Shown here piece after piece: positions 6,757 through 16,199 of a stretch of DNA of 64,000 nt; position 1 is the first letter of the stretch; every line of letters begins with the position of its first letter. A program made the translations under genes and the position numbers. The DNA lies in NCBI GenBank assembly GCA_046349215.1, contig JAXMCV010000002.1, positions 372,001 through 436,000 of the forward strand, written 5' to 3'. The notes beneath the pieces are model-generated. The model did no database searches. It was not told where the DNA came from and saw only the letters and a list, made by a program, of their open reading frames with translations. Origin of the DNA: JAJXWB01 sp046349215 (GTDB lineage Bacteria > Pseudomonadota > Alphaproteobacteria > Rhizobiales > Beijerinckiaceae).

Positions 6757-9700
6757 GTGCTCGATCGCATCATCGCAACCGCGCTCCGCCAGCGTCTTCT
6801 CGTTTTTCTCGCGGCTGTCGGACTCGCCGCATGGGGCCTCAGCGCCTATACGCGACTGCCGATCGACGCCTTTCCCGAAGTCGCGCCTGTCCAGGTTCTG
6901 GTGTCGATGCGCGCGCCCGGCCTGACCCCCGAGGAACTGGAATCGCGCGTCACCGCGCCGATAGAGATTGCCGTGCGCGGCGTGCCGAACCTGACGCGCA
7001 TACGTTCGACCACGCGCTATTCCGTGGCCCTGATGACGTTCGAGTTCGCCGAAGGCACCGACATATTCTGGGCGCGCGCGCAGGTGAACGAACGTCTTAC
7101 CTCCGTGGCCGACCAGATGCCGCCCGGCGCAAGCGGCGGGCTTGCGCCGATCGTCACGCCGCTCGGCGAAATGTTGATGTTCACCGTCGTGGGCGGCGAC
7201 CTGACGCCGATGGAACAGCGCAGCCTCGTCGACTGGACGATCAGGCCGGCGCTGCGCGGCCTGAAGGGCGTTGCCGACGTCAACGTGCTCGGCGGCTTCG
7301 TGCGCACATTCGAGGTCGTGCCTTCGCCTTCCGCAATGGCAGCGCGCGGCATCACCGTGCCGATGCTGACGCAGGCGCTTTCGACCAATAATCGCAACGA
7401 CGGCGCCGGTCGCGTGGCCGATGGCGAGGAAGCTTTGCTTGTGCGCGTCGAGGGCCGCCTCCGGACGCTCGAGGACATCGGCTCGGTCGTCGTTGCGGCG
7501 CGCCCGACCGGCGTGGTGCGCGTGTCTGACGTTGCGCAGGTGCGGTTCGGATCGCTGGCGCGCAATGGCGTCGTCACGCGCAATGGCGAGGGCGAAGCGG
7601 TCTGGGGACTCGTGCTCGGCCTGCGCGGTGCCGATGCGCGATCCGTCGTCAAGGCGGTCAAGACGAAGCTGAAGGAAATCGCGCCGCAATTGCCGAAGGA
7701 CGTGAAGATCGAAATCTTCTACGACCGCAGCGAACTGATCGGCGAAGCGGTCTGGACCGTCCAGAAGGTTCTGCTCGAAGCCGTCGTCCTCGTCGTCGTC
7801 CTGCTCGTCCTGTTCCTTGGAAATCTCAGGGCCGCGATCGTCGTCTCGCTGATCCTGCCGCTCGCGACGCTGGCGACGTTCGGCGTCATGCGCATGTGGG
7901 GCCTCAGCGCCAACATCATGTCGCTCGGCGGTCTGGCCATAGCCATAGGCCTCCTTGTCGATTGCGCGGTCGTGGTGGTCGAGAACATCGAGCATCGCAT
8001 GGTCGACCTGAAGAAGGCCGACCTGCCGACGCGCGTGCAGATCGCCTACGAAGCCTCGCGCGAGGTGGCAATGCCACTGGTGTCTGGCACCGCGATCATC
8101 ATCACGGTCTTCCTGCCGCTGCTCGCGCTCGAGGGGCTCGAGGGCCGATTGTTCGCGCCCGTCGCGCTGACGATCGCCTTCGCGCTGACCGCGGCGCTGA
8201 TCCTCGCGCTCGTCGTCATTCCCGTGCTGTCGGTCTTCGTCCTGCGCCCTGGCGGGTCGGACGAACCCTGGCTGGTTCGCAAACTTTCGGCTTTCTACGA
8301 GCCGTTGCTCCACCGAGCGCTGCGTCGTCCGCTCGTGGTTGCGGCGGTCGTCGCCGTCGGCGCGCTCGCAGCGCTTGCCGCCAATTCGCGGATCGGCCAG
8401 ACCTTCATGCCGACAATGGACGAAGGCACGCCCGTCGTCACCATCCGCAAGGAGCCGACCGTCAGCGTGGAGACGACGGCCGAGATGGACCTGCGTATCC
8501 AGCGCGAGATCATGTCGCAGGTTCCTGAAATCGTCGGCGTGATGGCGCGGTCGGGCGCCGACGAACTCGGCATCGATCCGGTCGGACTCAACGAGACCGA
8601 CATGTTCCTGACCCTCGCGCCGAAGGAGAAATGGCGCAACAAGTCGATGGACTGGGTGATCGACCGCCTTCGCGACGTTCTGGAGCGTATCCCGGGCGTG
8701 TCCTATTCGCTGAGCCAACCCATCGACATGCGCGTGCAGGAGATGATCATCGGCGCGCGCGGCGATGTCGTCGTCAAGGTCTTCGGCCAGGAGATCGATG
8801 AACTGAACCGCATTGCTGCCGAGATAGCGACCGTTCTGCGCGACACGAAGGGCTCGCGCGACGTGTTCGCCTTGCGCAATGACGGCATGCGCTACCTGAC
8901 CGCGCGCGTCGACAGGATGGCCGCAGGCCGCGCAGGCCTCAACGCCGCCGAAATCCAGGACGCGCTGCGCGTCTGGGTCGACGGCCAGCAGGTCGGTCTC
9001 GTGCTGGAAGGCGCGGTCCGCACGCCGCTGGTCGTTCGCGGCGACGCAACCGGCCGCCGCTCGGAAGTAGATTTCACGCGCCTGCCGATGGTCACGCCCG
9101 AAGGCAGGACGGTCGAACTTTCGCAGGTCACCGAGATCAAGACCGAGGATGGGCCCCTGCAGGTCATCCGCGAACAGACGCAGCGCTACGGCACCGTGCT
9201 CGCCAATGTCACGGGGCGCGATCTCGTCGGCTTCGTCGATGAAGCCAAGGCCTCCGTCGCCCGGAATGTGAAATTGCCGGCGGGCTACACGCTCGAATGG
9301 GGCGGACAATTCGAGAACCAGCAACGCGCCGCCGCACGCCTTTCGATCGTCGTGCCGCTGGCGCTCGCGATGATCTTCCTTCTGCTCTATCTCACCTTCG
9401 GTTCCGTGCGGCAGGCGATCCTCGTCTTCTGCAATGTGCCCTTCGCGGCGATCGGCGGCGTCATCGGCCTGTGGCTGTCAGGCGAGTTCCTGTCGGTGCC
9501 GGCCTCCGTCGGATTCATCGCGCTCATCGGCATTGCGGTGCTGAACGGCGTCGTCCTGATCTCCTACATCAACAAGCTCTACGAGGAAGGTGGGCGCACT
9601 GTTCGCGAAGCGGTCGAAGAGGGCGCTGCGCGTCGCCTGCGGCCCGTGACGCTCACAGCCTGTATCGCGGCTTTCGGCCTCGTGCCCTTCCTGTTCGCCG

Positions 9701-9900
9701 ACGGCCCGGGCGCGGAAATCCAGCGCCCGCTTGCGGTCGTGGTGATCGGCGGGCTGGTGTCGGCGACTATCCTGACGCTCGTCCTGCTGCCGATCCTGTA
9801 CGATCGGTTCGGCGTGGCGCGCGCCTTGCAGAAGAAACCAGAAGACGACGGCGATCCAGGCCAACCTGCAATCGCCGGACGCCAGGAGTTCGGGTCTTGA
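6757..9900 (+). CDS. RND efflux pump, heavy-metal-efflux (CzcA/CusA) type
   Basis: This is a 1047-residue inner-membrane proton antiporter. The GTG at 6757, two bases after the adaptor, gives the expected N-terminus VLDRIIATALRQR leading into TM1. Hallmarks are Y-T-R-L-P-I-D-A-F-P-E-V after TM1, two large periplasmic loops, and two TM bundles. The TM4 motif reads GLLVDCAVVVVENIEH; in CzcA-type pumps this position is D-G-A-V-x2-V-E-N, so here Gly is replaced by Cys while the Asp and the Glu-Asn are kept. The TM4 acidic residue supports proton coupling. The pump would export divalent or monovalent metal ions, unproven here. Its stop overlaps the start of the outer-membrane gene. Confidence 0.85.
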   Translation: MLDRIIATALRQRLLVFLAAVGLAAWGLSAYTRLPIDAFPEVAPVQVLVSMRAPGLTPEELESRVTAPIEIAVRGVPNLTRIRSTTRYSVALMTFEFAEGTDIFWARAQVNERLTSVADQMPPGASGGLAPIVTPLGEMLMFTVVGGDLTPMEQRSLVDWTIRPALRGLKGVADVNVLGGFVRTFEVVPSPSAMAARGITVPMLTQALSTNNRNDGAGRVADGEEALLVRVEGRLRTLEDIGSVVVAARPTGVVRVSDVAQVRFGSLARNGVVTRNGEGEAVWGLVLGLRGADARSVVKAVKTKLKEIAPQLPKDVKIEIFYDRSELIGEAVWTVQKVLLEAVVLVVVLLVLFLGNLRAAIVVSLILPLATLATFGVMRMWGLSANIMSLGGLAIAIGLLVDCAVVVVENIEHRMVDLKKADLPTRVQIAYEASREVAMPLVSGTAIIITVFLPLLALEGLEGRLFAPVALTIAFALTAALILALVVIPVLSVFVLRPGGSDEPWLVRKLSAFYEPLLHRALRRPLVVAAVVAVGALAALAANSRIGQTFMPTMDEGTPVVTIRKEPTVSVETTAEMDLRIQREIMSQVPEIVGVMARSGADELGIDPVGLNETDMFLTLAPKEKWRNKSMDWVIDRLRDVLERIPGVSYSLSQPIDMRVQEMIIGARGDVVVKVFGQEIDELNRIAAEIATVLRDTKGSRDVFALRNDGMRYLTARVDRMAAGRAGLNAAEIQDALRVWVDGQQVGLVLEGAVRTPLVVRGDATGRRSEVDFTRLPMVTPEGRTVELSQVTEIKTEDGPLQVIREQTQRYGTVLANVTGRDLVGFVDEAKASVARNVKLPAGYTLEWGGQFENQQRAAARLSIVVPLALAMIFLLLYLTFGSVRQAILVFCNVPFAAIGGVIGLWLSGEFLSVPASVGFIALIGIAVLNGVVLISYINKLYEEGGRTVREAVEEGAARRLRPVTLTACIAAFGLVPFLFADGPGAEIQRPLAVVVIGGLVSATILTLVLLPILYDRFGVARALQKKPEDDGDPGQPAIAGRQEFGS

Positions 9901-11177
9901 TTTCGCTACGTGTGCTGGTCGCCCTGACCTTGATCGCCGCGCCTGCGGTCGACAGCGCCCTTGCGGAAGCGCGCAAGTCCGCACCGCGGGCCAAACAGGC
10001 CCGCGCCGGATACACGCTGGCGCGCAGCCTCGACGGTGCGATGCAGATCGATGCGCAGGGCAAGGGCCTGATCGCGCAGCGGCGCGCGGCCGCGGCGCGC
10101 TATGCGACCGCCAATTCCATCTCGCCGGGGTCGCCCTTCATTGCAGGCCAGGCCCGCAAGGGAACGGGCGGCTTCTATCAGAATCTCGACACGCCCGAAC
10201 CGCCGGTGCGCCATGCGCGCGAGGCGGAAGTCGAGGTCGGCATGCCGCTATGGTTGCCGGGCCAGAGCAGCGCGCTGCGCGAAACGGTCGATCGCGCGGT
10301 GCTCGAATTGGACGAGAGAATTGCGCTGCGCCGGCTGGACGTCGCCGGCCGCATCCGCGACGCGTGGTGGAACGTGCAGCGCACCGCCCGCGAACTCGAG
10401 ATCGAGCGCGAACGCGTCGCCACCGCCCGCGATATCGAACACGACATTTCCCGGCGCGCCGATCTCGGAGATACGGCGCATCAGGACAAGCTGCTCGCGC
10501 GCAACGAAACGCTGAGCGCGGAAACCGAATTCACGCGCGCCGAGGCCGCGGCGCGCGCGGCGCGCGACGCCTTTGCGGTTCTGACCGGCGGACCCTATGT
10601 CGAGGGCGCCCTCGAGCCGACGGTTTCCGATGTGGGACCCGATGGCCATCCCGCTGTGCGTGCGGCGACCGCGGCGCTCGCGCGCGCCGAAGCGAATGTT
10701 CGACTCGTCGATGCGACGCCGATCGAGAATCCGGAAGTCGGCGTTTTCGGGCGTCGCGATTATTCCGCGTCGGGCTACGCGCGCGAAGGCGGCACGACGG
10801 TCGGCTTCCGGTTTCGCATGCCGCTGCCGACCGCCGGAAGGAACGAGCCCCGCAAGGCGGAAGCCGAAGCGGAAACCGATCGCGCAGAAGCCGAGCTTGC
10901 GCAGACCCGCCGGCTTGTCGCCGCCGAGATCGCCGCCGCACGCAAGGCGCTGGAGGCCGCCCGGCGCGCCGAAGCTTCCGCCGTCAAGCGGCTTGCGACC
11001 GCGACCGAGCAGTTCGACCTGGCCCTGAAATCGCTGAAACTTGGCGAGATCGGCGCTTTCGACCTCTATCGCGTGCGGCAGATGAAAATCGACGCGCAGC
11101 GCAGTCGCGTGGCGCTGTCGATCGAGGCCGGCCAGGCGATGTCGCGGCTCAACCAGGCGCGCGGCTACGCGCCCTGA
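9897..11177 (+). CDS. TolC/CzcC-family outer-membrane efflux channel
   Basis: This 426-residue protein has a Sec signal (MISLRVLVALTLIAAPAVDSALAEA) and two long Ala/Glu/Arg-rich helical repeats typical of outer-membrane efflux proteins; the second half contains GTTVGFRFRMPLPTAGR, the usual strand-to-helix junction. The TTG start overlaps the CzcA stop (TTGA), implying translational coupling. With the two preceding genes it forms a complete tripartite pump. The C-terminus LNQARGYAP is short, without a metal-binding extension. Confidence 0.8.
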   Translation: MISLRVLVALTLIAAPAVDSALAEARKSAPRAKQARAGYTLARSLDGAMQIDAQGKGLIAQRRAAAARYATANSISPGSPFIAGQARKGTGGFYQNLDTPEPPVRHAREAEVEVGMPLWLPGQSSALRETVDRAVLELDERIALRRLDVAGRIRDAWWNVQRTARELEIERERVATARDIEHDISRRADLGDTAHQDKLLARNETLSAETEFTRAEAAARAARDAFAVLTGGPYVEGALEPTVSDVGPDGHPAVRAATAALARAEANVRLVDATPIENPEVGVFGRRDYSASGYAREGGTTVGFRFRMPLPTAGRNEPRKAEAEAETDRAEAELAQTRRLVAAEIAAARKALEAARRAEASAVKRLATATEQFDLALKSLKLGEIGAFDLYRVRQMKIDAQRSRVALSIEAGQAMSRLNQARGYAP

Positions 11178-11189
11178 GGCTTTGTCGTG

Positions 11190-11205
11190 CGCCCGGACGC
11201 GGGCG
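11190..11205. terminator. Possible terminator hairpin between convergent operons
   Basis: CGCCCG (11190-11195) and CGGGCG (11200-11205) form a 6-bp GC stem around a 4-base loop, placed between the convergent RND channel and amidohydrolase genes. There is no T tract, so the call is tentative. Confidence 0.3.
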
Positions 11206-11238
11206 TCGCAACAGCGGCGAGATGTGACGAGGGCCGCC

Positions 11239-12912
11239 TTATATGCTTTCGCCGAAGACCGTCTCGCCTTCGAAGACCGTCGAGACGACGCGCGTCTCGG
11301 CAATGGCCTCCGGCGCAATTTCGTAGAGGTCGCGGTCCAGCACAATGAAGTCGGCCGAGCCGCCGGGCTGCAGCACGCCCGTCTCGCCCGCACGCCCCAT
11401 GGCGCGGGCCGCGTTGGTCGTGAAGAGCGACAAGGCCTCGTCGAGCGTGATCGCCTCATGTGGTCCAACGGCACCGGAATAATCGCCTTTCGGATGCCGT
11501 CGCGTCAGCATGCCTGCAAGGCCGATCCATGGATCGACATCCGGCGCCGCCGCCGGCCAGTCCGAGCCATAGAGCAGTTCGGCGCCGGACTGCATGAGGC
11601 TGCGGATCGGATGGCAGCGCTGCGTCCGCTCGGCGCCGAGAACCGCGATCTGCCCGGGCGTGATGGCGTTCGGGAACCAGAGTTTCGGCGAGACTTCGGC
11701 GATGGCGTCGAGCGTGCGGAAGCGCGGCATGTCGTTTGCGTGAACGAACGGCGTGTGCGCGATTTCGTGGCGCAGTCCGCTCATGCCGTTTGCGCGTCGC
11801 GCGGCCTCGATCGCATCGAGACCGGCGCGAACGGCGCGGTCGCCGACCGCGTGCATCTTGACGGTGAAGCCCAGCCTGTCGAGTTCGGTCACTTCTTCCG
11901 CGATGCGACCAGGCGAGAGTTGCAGAATGGCATCCGCGTCGTAGGCGTCTGGATCGTAACCGGGCGCCGATCCCGGCAGATAGGGATCGAGGAAAGAGGC
12001 AGTCAGGCTCGGCGCGACTCCGTCTAGAAACAATTTCGCGCAATCGGCGCGTACATGGCCGCGCGTGTAGCGGCGTCGCCAGTCCACGAGCGCCTCATAA
12101 GGCGTGAACTGATCGTTGAGCGGCGATTGACGAACGAGGTGACAGGACAGATGCAGCCGCAGCCGGCCGGCGTCGTCGGCGGCGCAATAGGTCTGCAGGT
12201 CGCGTTCGATCGCCATAGGCTCCTTGAAGCCCGTGAGACCGAGACGATGAAAGAGACCCGTGACGTAGTCGATCGCCTGCGCATCCTGCTCCGGCGTGAC
12301 GACCAGCGCCGCGCGGACCGGCGTTGCTGCGCTTTCGAACAACGAGCCGTCCGGTTCGCCCGTGCGGTCGCGGCCGATGCGGCCGCCATGAGGATCGTGC
12401 GTATCGCGATCGATGCCTGCCGCAGCCAGCGCGCGGCTGTTGGCCCACAGGTTATGCTGCGTCGTGTCCTTCAGAGCGACAGGATGATGCGGCGCGATAC
12501 GATCGAGCACGGCGCGCGGCGTGTCGCCGAGCTGGGCGGCATGTTCGAAACGCCAAGGCCCGCCCTCGATCCATGTTCCCTCCGGCAGGCTGCCGGCGCG
12601 CGCCGCCACTGCGGCGAGCAGCTTTTCGAGTGTTGCGGCATAGCCGACGAAACATTCAAAAAGGTCCCGCCGGCCGCCCCAAAGCGCATGCGTGTGGGAG
12701 TCGATCAGGCCGGGCATGACGAAACGCCCCTGCAGATCGATTTTGCGGGCGCCAGCGGACGCGGCGGCGGCAATGTCGGAATCGCTTCCGACGAGGCTGA
12801 TCCTGCCATCGCCGACCAGCATCGCCTGCGCCCAGGGGCGCGAAGGATCCATCGTGCGAATGCGTCCGTTGACCCAGATCGATTCGCTGCGCGGCATTCG
12901 CGTCGCCTTCAC
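11239..12912 (-). CDS. Amidohydrolase, YtcJ/NfdA-like (amidohydrolase family 3)
   Basis: This 557-residue cytosolic metallohydrolase has no signal peptide. Metal site residues of the amidohydrolase superfamily are present: H73-T-H75 in GLIDSHTHALWGG, a candidate carboxylated or catalytic Lys in ADCAKLFLDGV, KMHAVGDRAV, HEIAHTPFV and YGSDWPAA (the final Asp). Length and motifs fit the YtcJ group, whose best-known member is N-substituted formamide deformylase (R-NH-CHO to amine plus formate); other members cleave other amides. The GTG start overlaps the permease stop by four bases (GTGA). It is the last gene of the left module and a paralogue of the product at 22419-24101. The substrate is unknown; deformylation is a hypothesis from family and context. 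Confidence 0.8.
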   Translation of the reverse strand: MKATRMPRSESIWVNGRIRTMDPSRPWAQAMLVGDGRISLVGSDSDIAAAASAGARKIDLQGRFVMPGLIDSHTHALWGGRRDLFECFVGYAATLEKLLAAVAARAGSLPEGTWIEGGPWRFEHAAQLGDTPRAVLDRIAPHHPVALKDTTQHNLWANSRALAAAGIDRDTHDPHGGRIGRDRTGEPDGSLFESAATPVRAALVVTPEQDAQAIDYVTGLFHRLGLTGFKEPMAIERDLQTYCAADDAGRLRLHLSCHLVRQSPLNDQFTPYEALVDWRRRYTRGHVRADCAKLFLDGVAPSLTASFLDPYLPGSAPGYDPDAYDADAILQLSPGRIAEEVTELDRLGFTVKMHAVGDRAVRAGLDAIEAARRANGMSGLRHEIAHTPFVHANDMPRFRTLDAIAEVSPKLWFPNAITPGQIAVLGAERTQRCHPIRSLMQSGAELLYGSDWPAAAPDVDPWIGLAGMLTRRHPKGDYSGAVGPHEAITLDEALSLFTTNAARAMGRAGETGVLQPGGSADFIVLDRDLYEIAPEAIAETRVVSTVFEGETVFGESI

Positions 12913-13667
12913 TGTTGTGCGCCGTCGCCGGTCGTCGCGTAGTGCCAGGCGAGAAGCTTGCGGTCGAAGCGCAGGAAAAGGTCATTGATCAGGAATCCCA
13001 CGCAGGCGACCGCCACGACGCCGGCCAGTCCATCGGCGATGCGGAAATTCTCCTGCGCGCGGAGCAGATACACACCAATTCCGTTGGTCGTGAGCAACAT
13101 TTCGGAAATGACCGAGACGAGCAGCGCGGCGGCGACCGCGAGCCGTATGCCGGTCATGATGACCGGCAGCGCCGAAGGCAGGTCGATCAGCGCAATTGTT
13201 TCGAGACGGGACAGGCGCAGGGAGCGTGCGACGTTCGTCAGCATCGGATGATTGGCGCGCACGCCGTCGATCGAGCCGATCAGGATCGGAAAGGAGCAGG
13301 TGAATACGATCATGGCGATCTTGCCGCCGTCGCCCGCGCCTGCAAACAGCAAGGCGATGGGCGCGACCGCGGGCGGCGGCAGCGGCCGAAGCATGTTGAC
13401 GATCGGTTCGAATATGTCGCCGAGCAGACGCATGCGGCCGATCGCGGCGCCCAGCGGGATCATGACCGTACAGGCGATCGCCAGGCCGATCGCCGCGCGT
13501 CGTAGCGTTTCGAGCATCTGCCCCGATATGGCGCCAGCGTTGAGGACGATCGCGGCCGCGACCGCTTCGACGGTTGGAAAGAACGGGTTGCCGGCCGCAC
13601 GCGCGCCGGCCTCCCATAGCGCCAGGAGCAGCAGGGCGAAGACGGCGGCGGGCAGGTTGACGCGCAT
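12909..13667 (-). CDS. ABC transporter permease, nitrate/sulfonate/taurine type (left module, B)
   Basis: A 252-residue protein with about six membrane helices. The cytoplasmic EAA-like loop that contacts the ATPase is visible as DGVRANHPMLTNVARSLRLS followed by L-P-S-A-L-P-V-I-M-T-G. It belongs to the SsuC/TauC permease family. It is clearly paralogous to the product at 21638-22426 (shared FEP-x-VN-LRPLPP, ARSLRL, RAQE-x-FRIADG). It overlaps the upstream permease by one base and the amidohydrolase by four. Two different permeases in one operon imply a heterodimeric membrane channel, unlike the single-permease Ssu and Tau systems. Confidence 0.85.
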   Translation of the reverse strand: MRVNLPAAVFALLLLALWEAGARAAGNPFFPTVEAVAAAIVLNAGAISGQMLETLRRAAIGLAIACTVMIPLGAAIGRMRLLGDIFEPIVNMLRPLPPPAVAPIALLFAGAGDGGKIAMIVFTCSFPILIGSIDGVRANHPMLTNVARSLRLSRLETIALIDLPSALPVIMTGIRLAVAAALLVSVISEMLLTTNGIGVYLLRAQENFRIADGLAGVVAVACVGFLINDLFLRFDRKLLAWHYATTGDGAQQ

Positions 13668-14437
13668 CAGGCCGTCTCCGCCTGCGTGATCATCTGGTTG
13701 TGCCAGCGGAGCGCCGAATTGCGCAGCAGCAGCACGAGGCCGCTCATCAGCAGTCCCGCCATCATGGCCGCCACCAGGCCTGCAAAGGTCTCAGGCACGC
13801 GCAACGTCATGCCTGCGTCCATCAGGTAGAAACCCAGACCGTCGCGACCGGCGATCATTTCGGCCGCGATCGTCGCGATCAGCGCAATCGATGCCGCAAG
13901 ACGCAACCCGGTAAAGATGGTCGGCAGAGCCGCAGGCAGGCGAACTTTCAGCAGCGTGGCCCAGCGGCCGTAGCCGAACGTCCGCGCCGTCTCGATCTGC
14001 ACGCTCGGCGTTGCGGCGATCGCCTGCGCGGCATTGAGATAGACCGGCCAGAAGCACGCAAAGACGAGAATGAACGCGTAGAGTTTCCAGCCGAGCCCGA
14101 GGAAGAATATGGCGAGCGGCGTAATCGCGGCTGGCGGCAGCGGGCGAAGGAATTCGGCGATCGGTTCGAAGGCGCGACGAGCGATCCTGTAGCGCGCGGT
14201 CGCCAGCGCCGCCGCGAGCGCGACCGACGCCCCGGCGACCGCGCCTGCCAGAGCGCGGACGAATGTCGCGAAGAATGCGTGCGGCAATTCTCCCCGTTTC
14301 GTCTCGCTTGCGATCGTCTGCAGGATCAACAGCGGCGAGGGGAAATATTCGGCAGGAACCATTCCCGAGCGCGCGACGATTTCCCACAGGCAAAAGAAGC
14401 CCGCGATCGACATCGCGCTCCGGACCCAGGAGGGCAC
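13667..14437 (-). CDS. ABC transporter permease, nitrate/sulfonate/taurine type (left module, A)
   Basis: A 256-residue SsuC/TauC-family permease with six predicted helices. Its coupling loop reads IETARTFGYGRWATLLKVRL followed by P-A-A-L-P-T-I-F-T-G-L-R-L. It is paralogous to the product at 20842-21645 (TAR-x-FGY, LPAA-x-P-x-IFTGLRL, ALIAT-x-AAEM) and more distant from its own neighbour at 12909-13667. It probably pairs with that neighbour in the inner membrane. It starts four bases after the binding-protein stop, within one operon. Confidence 0.85.
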   Translation of the reverse strand: MPSWVRSAMSIAGFFCLWEIVARSGMVPAEYFPSPLLILQTIASETKRGELPHAFFATFVRALAGAVAGASVALAAALATARYRIARRAFEPIAEFLRPLPPAAITPLAIFFLGLGWKLYAFILVFACFWPVYLNAAQAIAATPSVQIETARTFGYGRWATLLKVRLPAALPTIFTGLRLAASIALIATIAAEMIAGRDGLGFYLMDAGMTLRVPETFAGLVAAMMAGLLMSGLVLLLRNSALRWHNQMITQAETA

Positions 14438-14441
14438 GGGA

Positions 14442-15404
14442 TCAGGGCGCCGCTATGGCGTCTTCGGGCTTCATCGGCTTTTTCAGCATGCCGTACTTCA
14501 GCATCTTGTCGATGATGGTCTGATAATCGGACGCCTTGGGAACGAGATCGAGCGCGAAATCCGTCTTCAGTTTTTCAACCAGCTCCGGCGGGAAGCGGTA
14601 CTCTTTCAGCATGATCTCCTTCACCAGCGGCGCGTTGCTCTTCAATTCGGTCGCAGCGCGCGTATAGGCCTTCATCAGCGCCGCGATATCCTGCGAATGC
14701 GACTTGATCCATCCCTCCGTCGCAAACAGGCCGGCGATGCGATAGGGTTGCGTCACGTTGGCGAGATAGCCGCGGCCCAGAATGACCGGCTTCGACTTGC
14801 CGGCGAGCGCCGCGGTTGCGAACGGTTCGACGATGCAGGCGGCGTCCGCGGTGCCGACGTCGAGCATTGCAGGCATTTGCGGGAACGGATTGTTGAGAAC
14901 CTTGGCAGGATCGTAGGCGACGCCAGCGCTGGCCATCCAGTCTCGCGCCGCGAGTTCGCACAATCCGCCCGGCACGCCGACGGCGATCGTCTTTCCCGCG
15001 AGATCCTTGACCGACCTGATCCCGGATTTTTCCGTCGCGATCATGTAGCCCCAAAGGCGCTCGGGCGATTGCTCGTATTCCATGCTCATGAAGAACCTGA
15101 AGGGCTGGCCCTGCTCGCGGGCGATCAGCATGGGCGAGAGGGCCGCATAGCCGATGTCGGCCGAACCCGAAGCGATCGCAGCGCCGACCGCGGGGCCGCC
15201 CGGCACGGCAATGAGTTCGAGATCGATGCCGGCGTCCTTGAAGTAGCCTTTCTCCTGACCATAGAAAAAAGGCATCAGCTCGAGCGTCTTCAGATAGGCG
15301 AAGCGCACCTTCGAGAGTTCGGCTGCGTGCGACGACGAAACGGCGGAAGCGGCGATCGCAATCGTCGCGGCGGCAAGAAGCCTTCGGGATTTCACGAGAC
15401 GCAT
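14442..15404 (-). CDS. ABC transporter periplasmic binding protein (left module)
   Basis: This 320-residue protein belongs to the NMT1/SsuA/TauA-like binding-protein fold. A Sec signal ends at SSSHAAE. The ATG at 15404 is fixed by GAAGAGGAGG at 15411-15420, six bases upstream, although the frame stays open further. Family features are KVRFAYLKTLELMPFFYGQE, GPAVGAAIASGSADIGYAA, KDLAGKTIAVGVPGG and LDVGTADAACIVEPF. It delivers the solute to the two permeases downstream. It is a clear paralogue of the product at 19868-20839, which occupies the same place in the mirror module; differences around the ligand loops suggest related but distinct ligands. Confidence 0.85.
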   Translation of the reverse strand: MRLVKSRRLLAAATIAIAASAVSSSHAAELSKVRFAYLKTLELMPFFYGQEKGYFKDAGIDLELIAVPGGPAVGAAIASGSADIGYAALSPMLIAREQGQPFRFFMSMEYEQSPERLWGYMIATEKSGIRSVKDLAGKTIAVGVPGGLCELAARDWMASAGVAYDPAKVLNNPFPQMPAMLDVGTADAACIVEPFATAALAGKSKPVILGRGYLANVTQPYRIAGLFATEGWIKSHSQDIAALMKAYTRAATELKSNAPLVKEIMLKEYRFPPELVEKLKTDFALDLVPKASDYQTIIDKMLKYGMLKKPMKPEDAIAAP

Positions 15405-15430
15405 CGGTTTCCTCCTCTTCTCGTTCTGGA

Positions 15431-16195
15431 TCATGCGGGCGAGCGCATGGAGCGGATGAGTGTGAGCACGCGCTCGCGCAAGGCGAGATATTCCGGCTCG
15501 GCGCGTGTCGCGATCTGGTCTCGCGGACGGGGCAGCGACACGCGTATGTCCTCGACCACGCGCGTCGGGCGGTTCGAGAGAACAAGAACGCGATCGGCCA
15601 TGTAGATGGCCTCGTCGACGTCGTGCGTGACGAGCAGGCAGGTCTTTCCGAGCTCTGCCGCGAGTTTCAGCAACAGGTCCTGGATATCCGCCCGCGTCTG
15701 GGCGTCGACCGCCGCCAGCGGCTCGTCGAGCAGCAGGAGCCGCGGCTTGGCGGCGAGCGCGCGCGCGATCGCCACGCGTTGCTGCATGCCGCCGGAGACC
15801 TGCCACGGGAAATGCCCCTCGAAGCCGGCGAGGCCTACCGCCTTGAGCATGTCGGCGGCGCGCTTGCGCTTCTCCGGTCTGGATTCTGCAAGCCGTCGCA
15901 TTCCAAACACGACGTTCTCCAGATTGCGCCGCCAAGGCAGCAGCGACCGGCTGTAGTCCTGGAAGATGAGGGACATGCCTTCCGGGGGCGCGTCGAGTTC
16001 ACGGTCCTCGAACAGGACGGCGCCGGAATCCAGGCGCCGCAAGCCTGCAAGGCAGGTCAGGAGAGTCGTCTTGCCGCAACCGGACGGGCCGACGACGGAA
16101 ATGAATTCGCCGGATTCGGTGGCGAGCGACAAGCCGCGGATGATCTCGGTTCCGCCGAGAGACTTGCAGATTTCGCGCGCGACGAGAACCGGCAT
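15431..16195 (-). CDS. ABC transporter ATPase, SsuB/TauB type, the only ATPase of the island
   Basis: A 254-residue nucleotide-binding protein with Walker A GPSGCGKTTLL, signature VSGGMQQRVAIARAL, Walker B LLLLDEPLAAVDA, and the switch His in LLVTHDVDEAIYMADRVLVL. The ATG at 16195 (MPVLVAREICKSL) is preferred over an upstream in-frame start. It sits four bases after the aminotransferase gene and 26 bases before the binding-protein gene. No second ATPase accompanies the right-hand permeases, so this protein may energise both importers. Inverted terminal sites that could have split a second copy off were not seen. Confidence 0.9.
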   Translation of the reverse strand: MPVLVAREICKSLGGTEIIRGLSLATESGEFISVVGPSGCGKTTLLTCLAGLRRLDSGAVLFEDRELDAPPEGMSLIFQDYSRSLLPWRRNLENVVFGMRRLAESRPEKRKRAADMLKAVGLAGFEGHFPWQVSGGMQQRVAIARALAAKPRLLLLDEPLAAVDAQTRADIQDLLLKLAAELGKTCLLVTHDVDEAIYMADRVLVLSNRPTRVVEDIRVSLPRPRDQIATRAEPEYLALRERVLTLIRSMRSPA

Positions 16196-16199
16196 GTGA

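Noticed and set aside
6661..9324. Very long open frame (about 887 codons) on the minus strand across the CzcA-type gene
   Set aside because: It is a codon-phase shadow of a GC-rich gene: the translation is His/Arg/Asp-rich, has no family features, and the plus-strand frame encodes a complete RND pump.
15405..15935. Upstream extension of the left binding-protein frame into the ATPase gene
   Set aside because: The signal peptide and a strong GAGGAGG site fix the start at 15404; the extension is a shadow of the ATPase gene.
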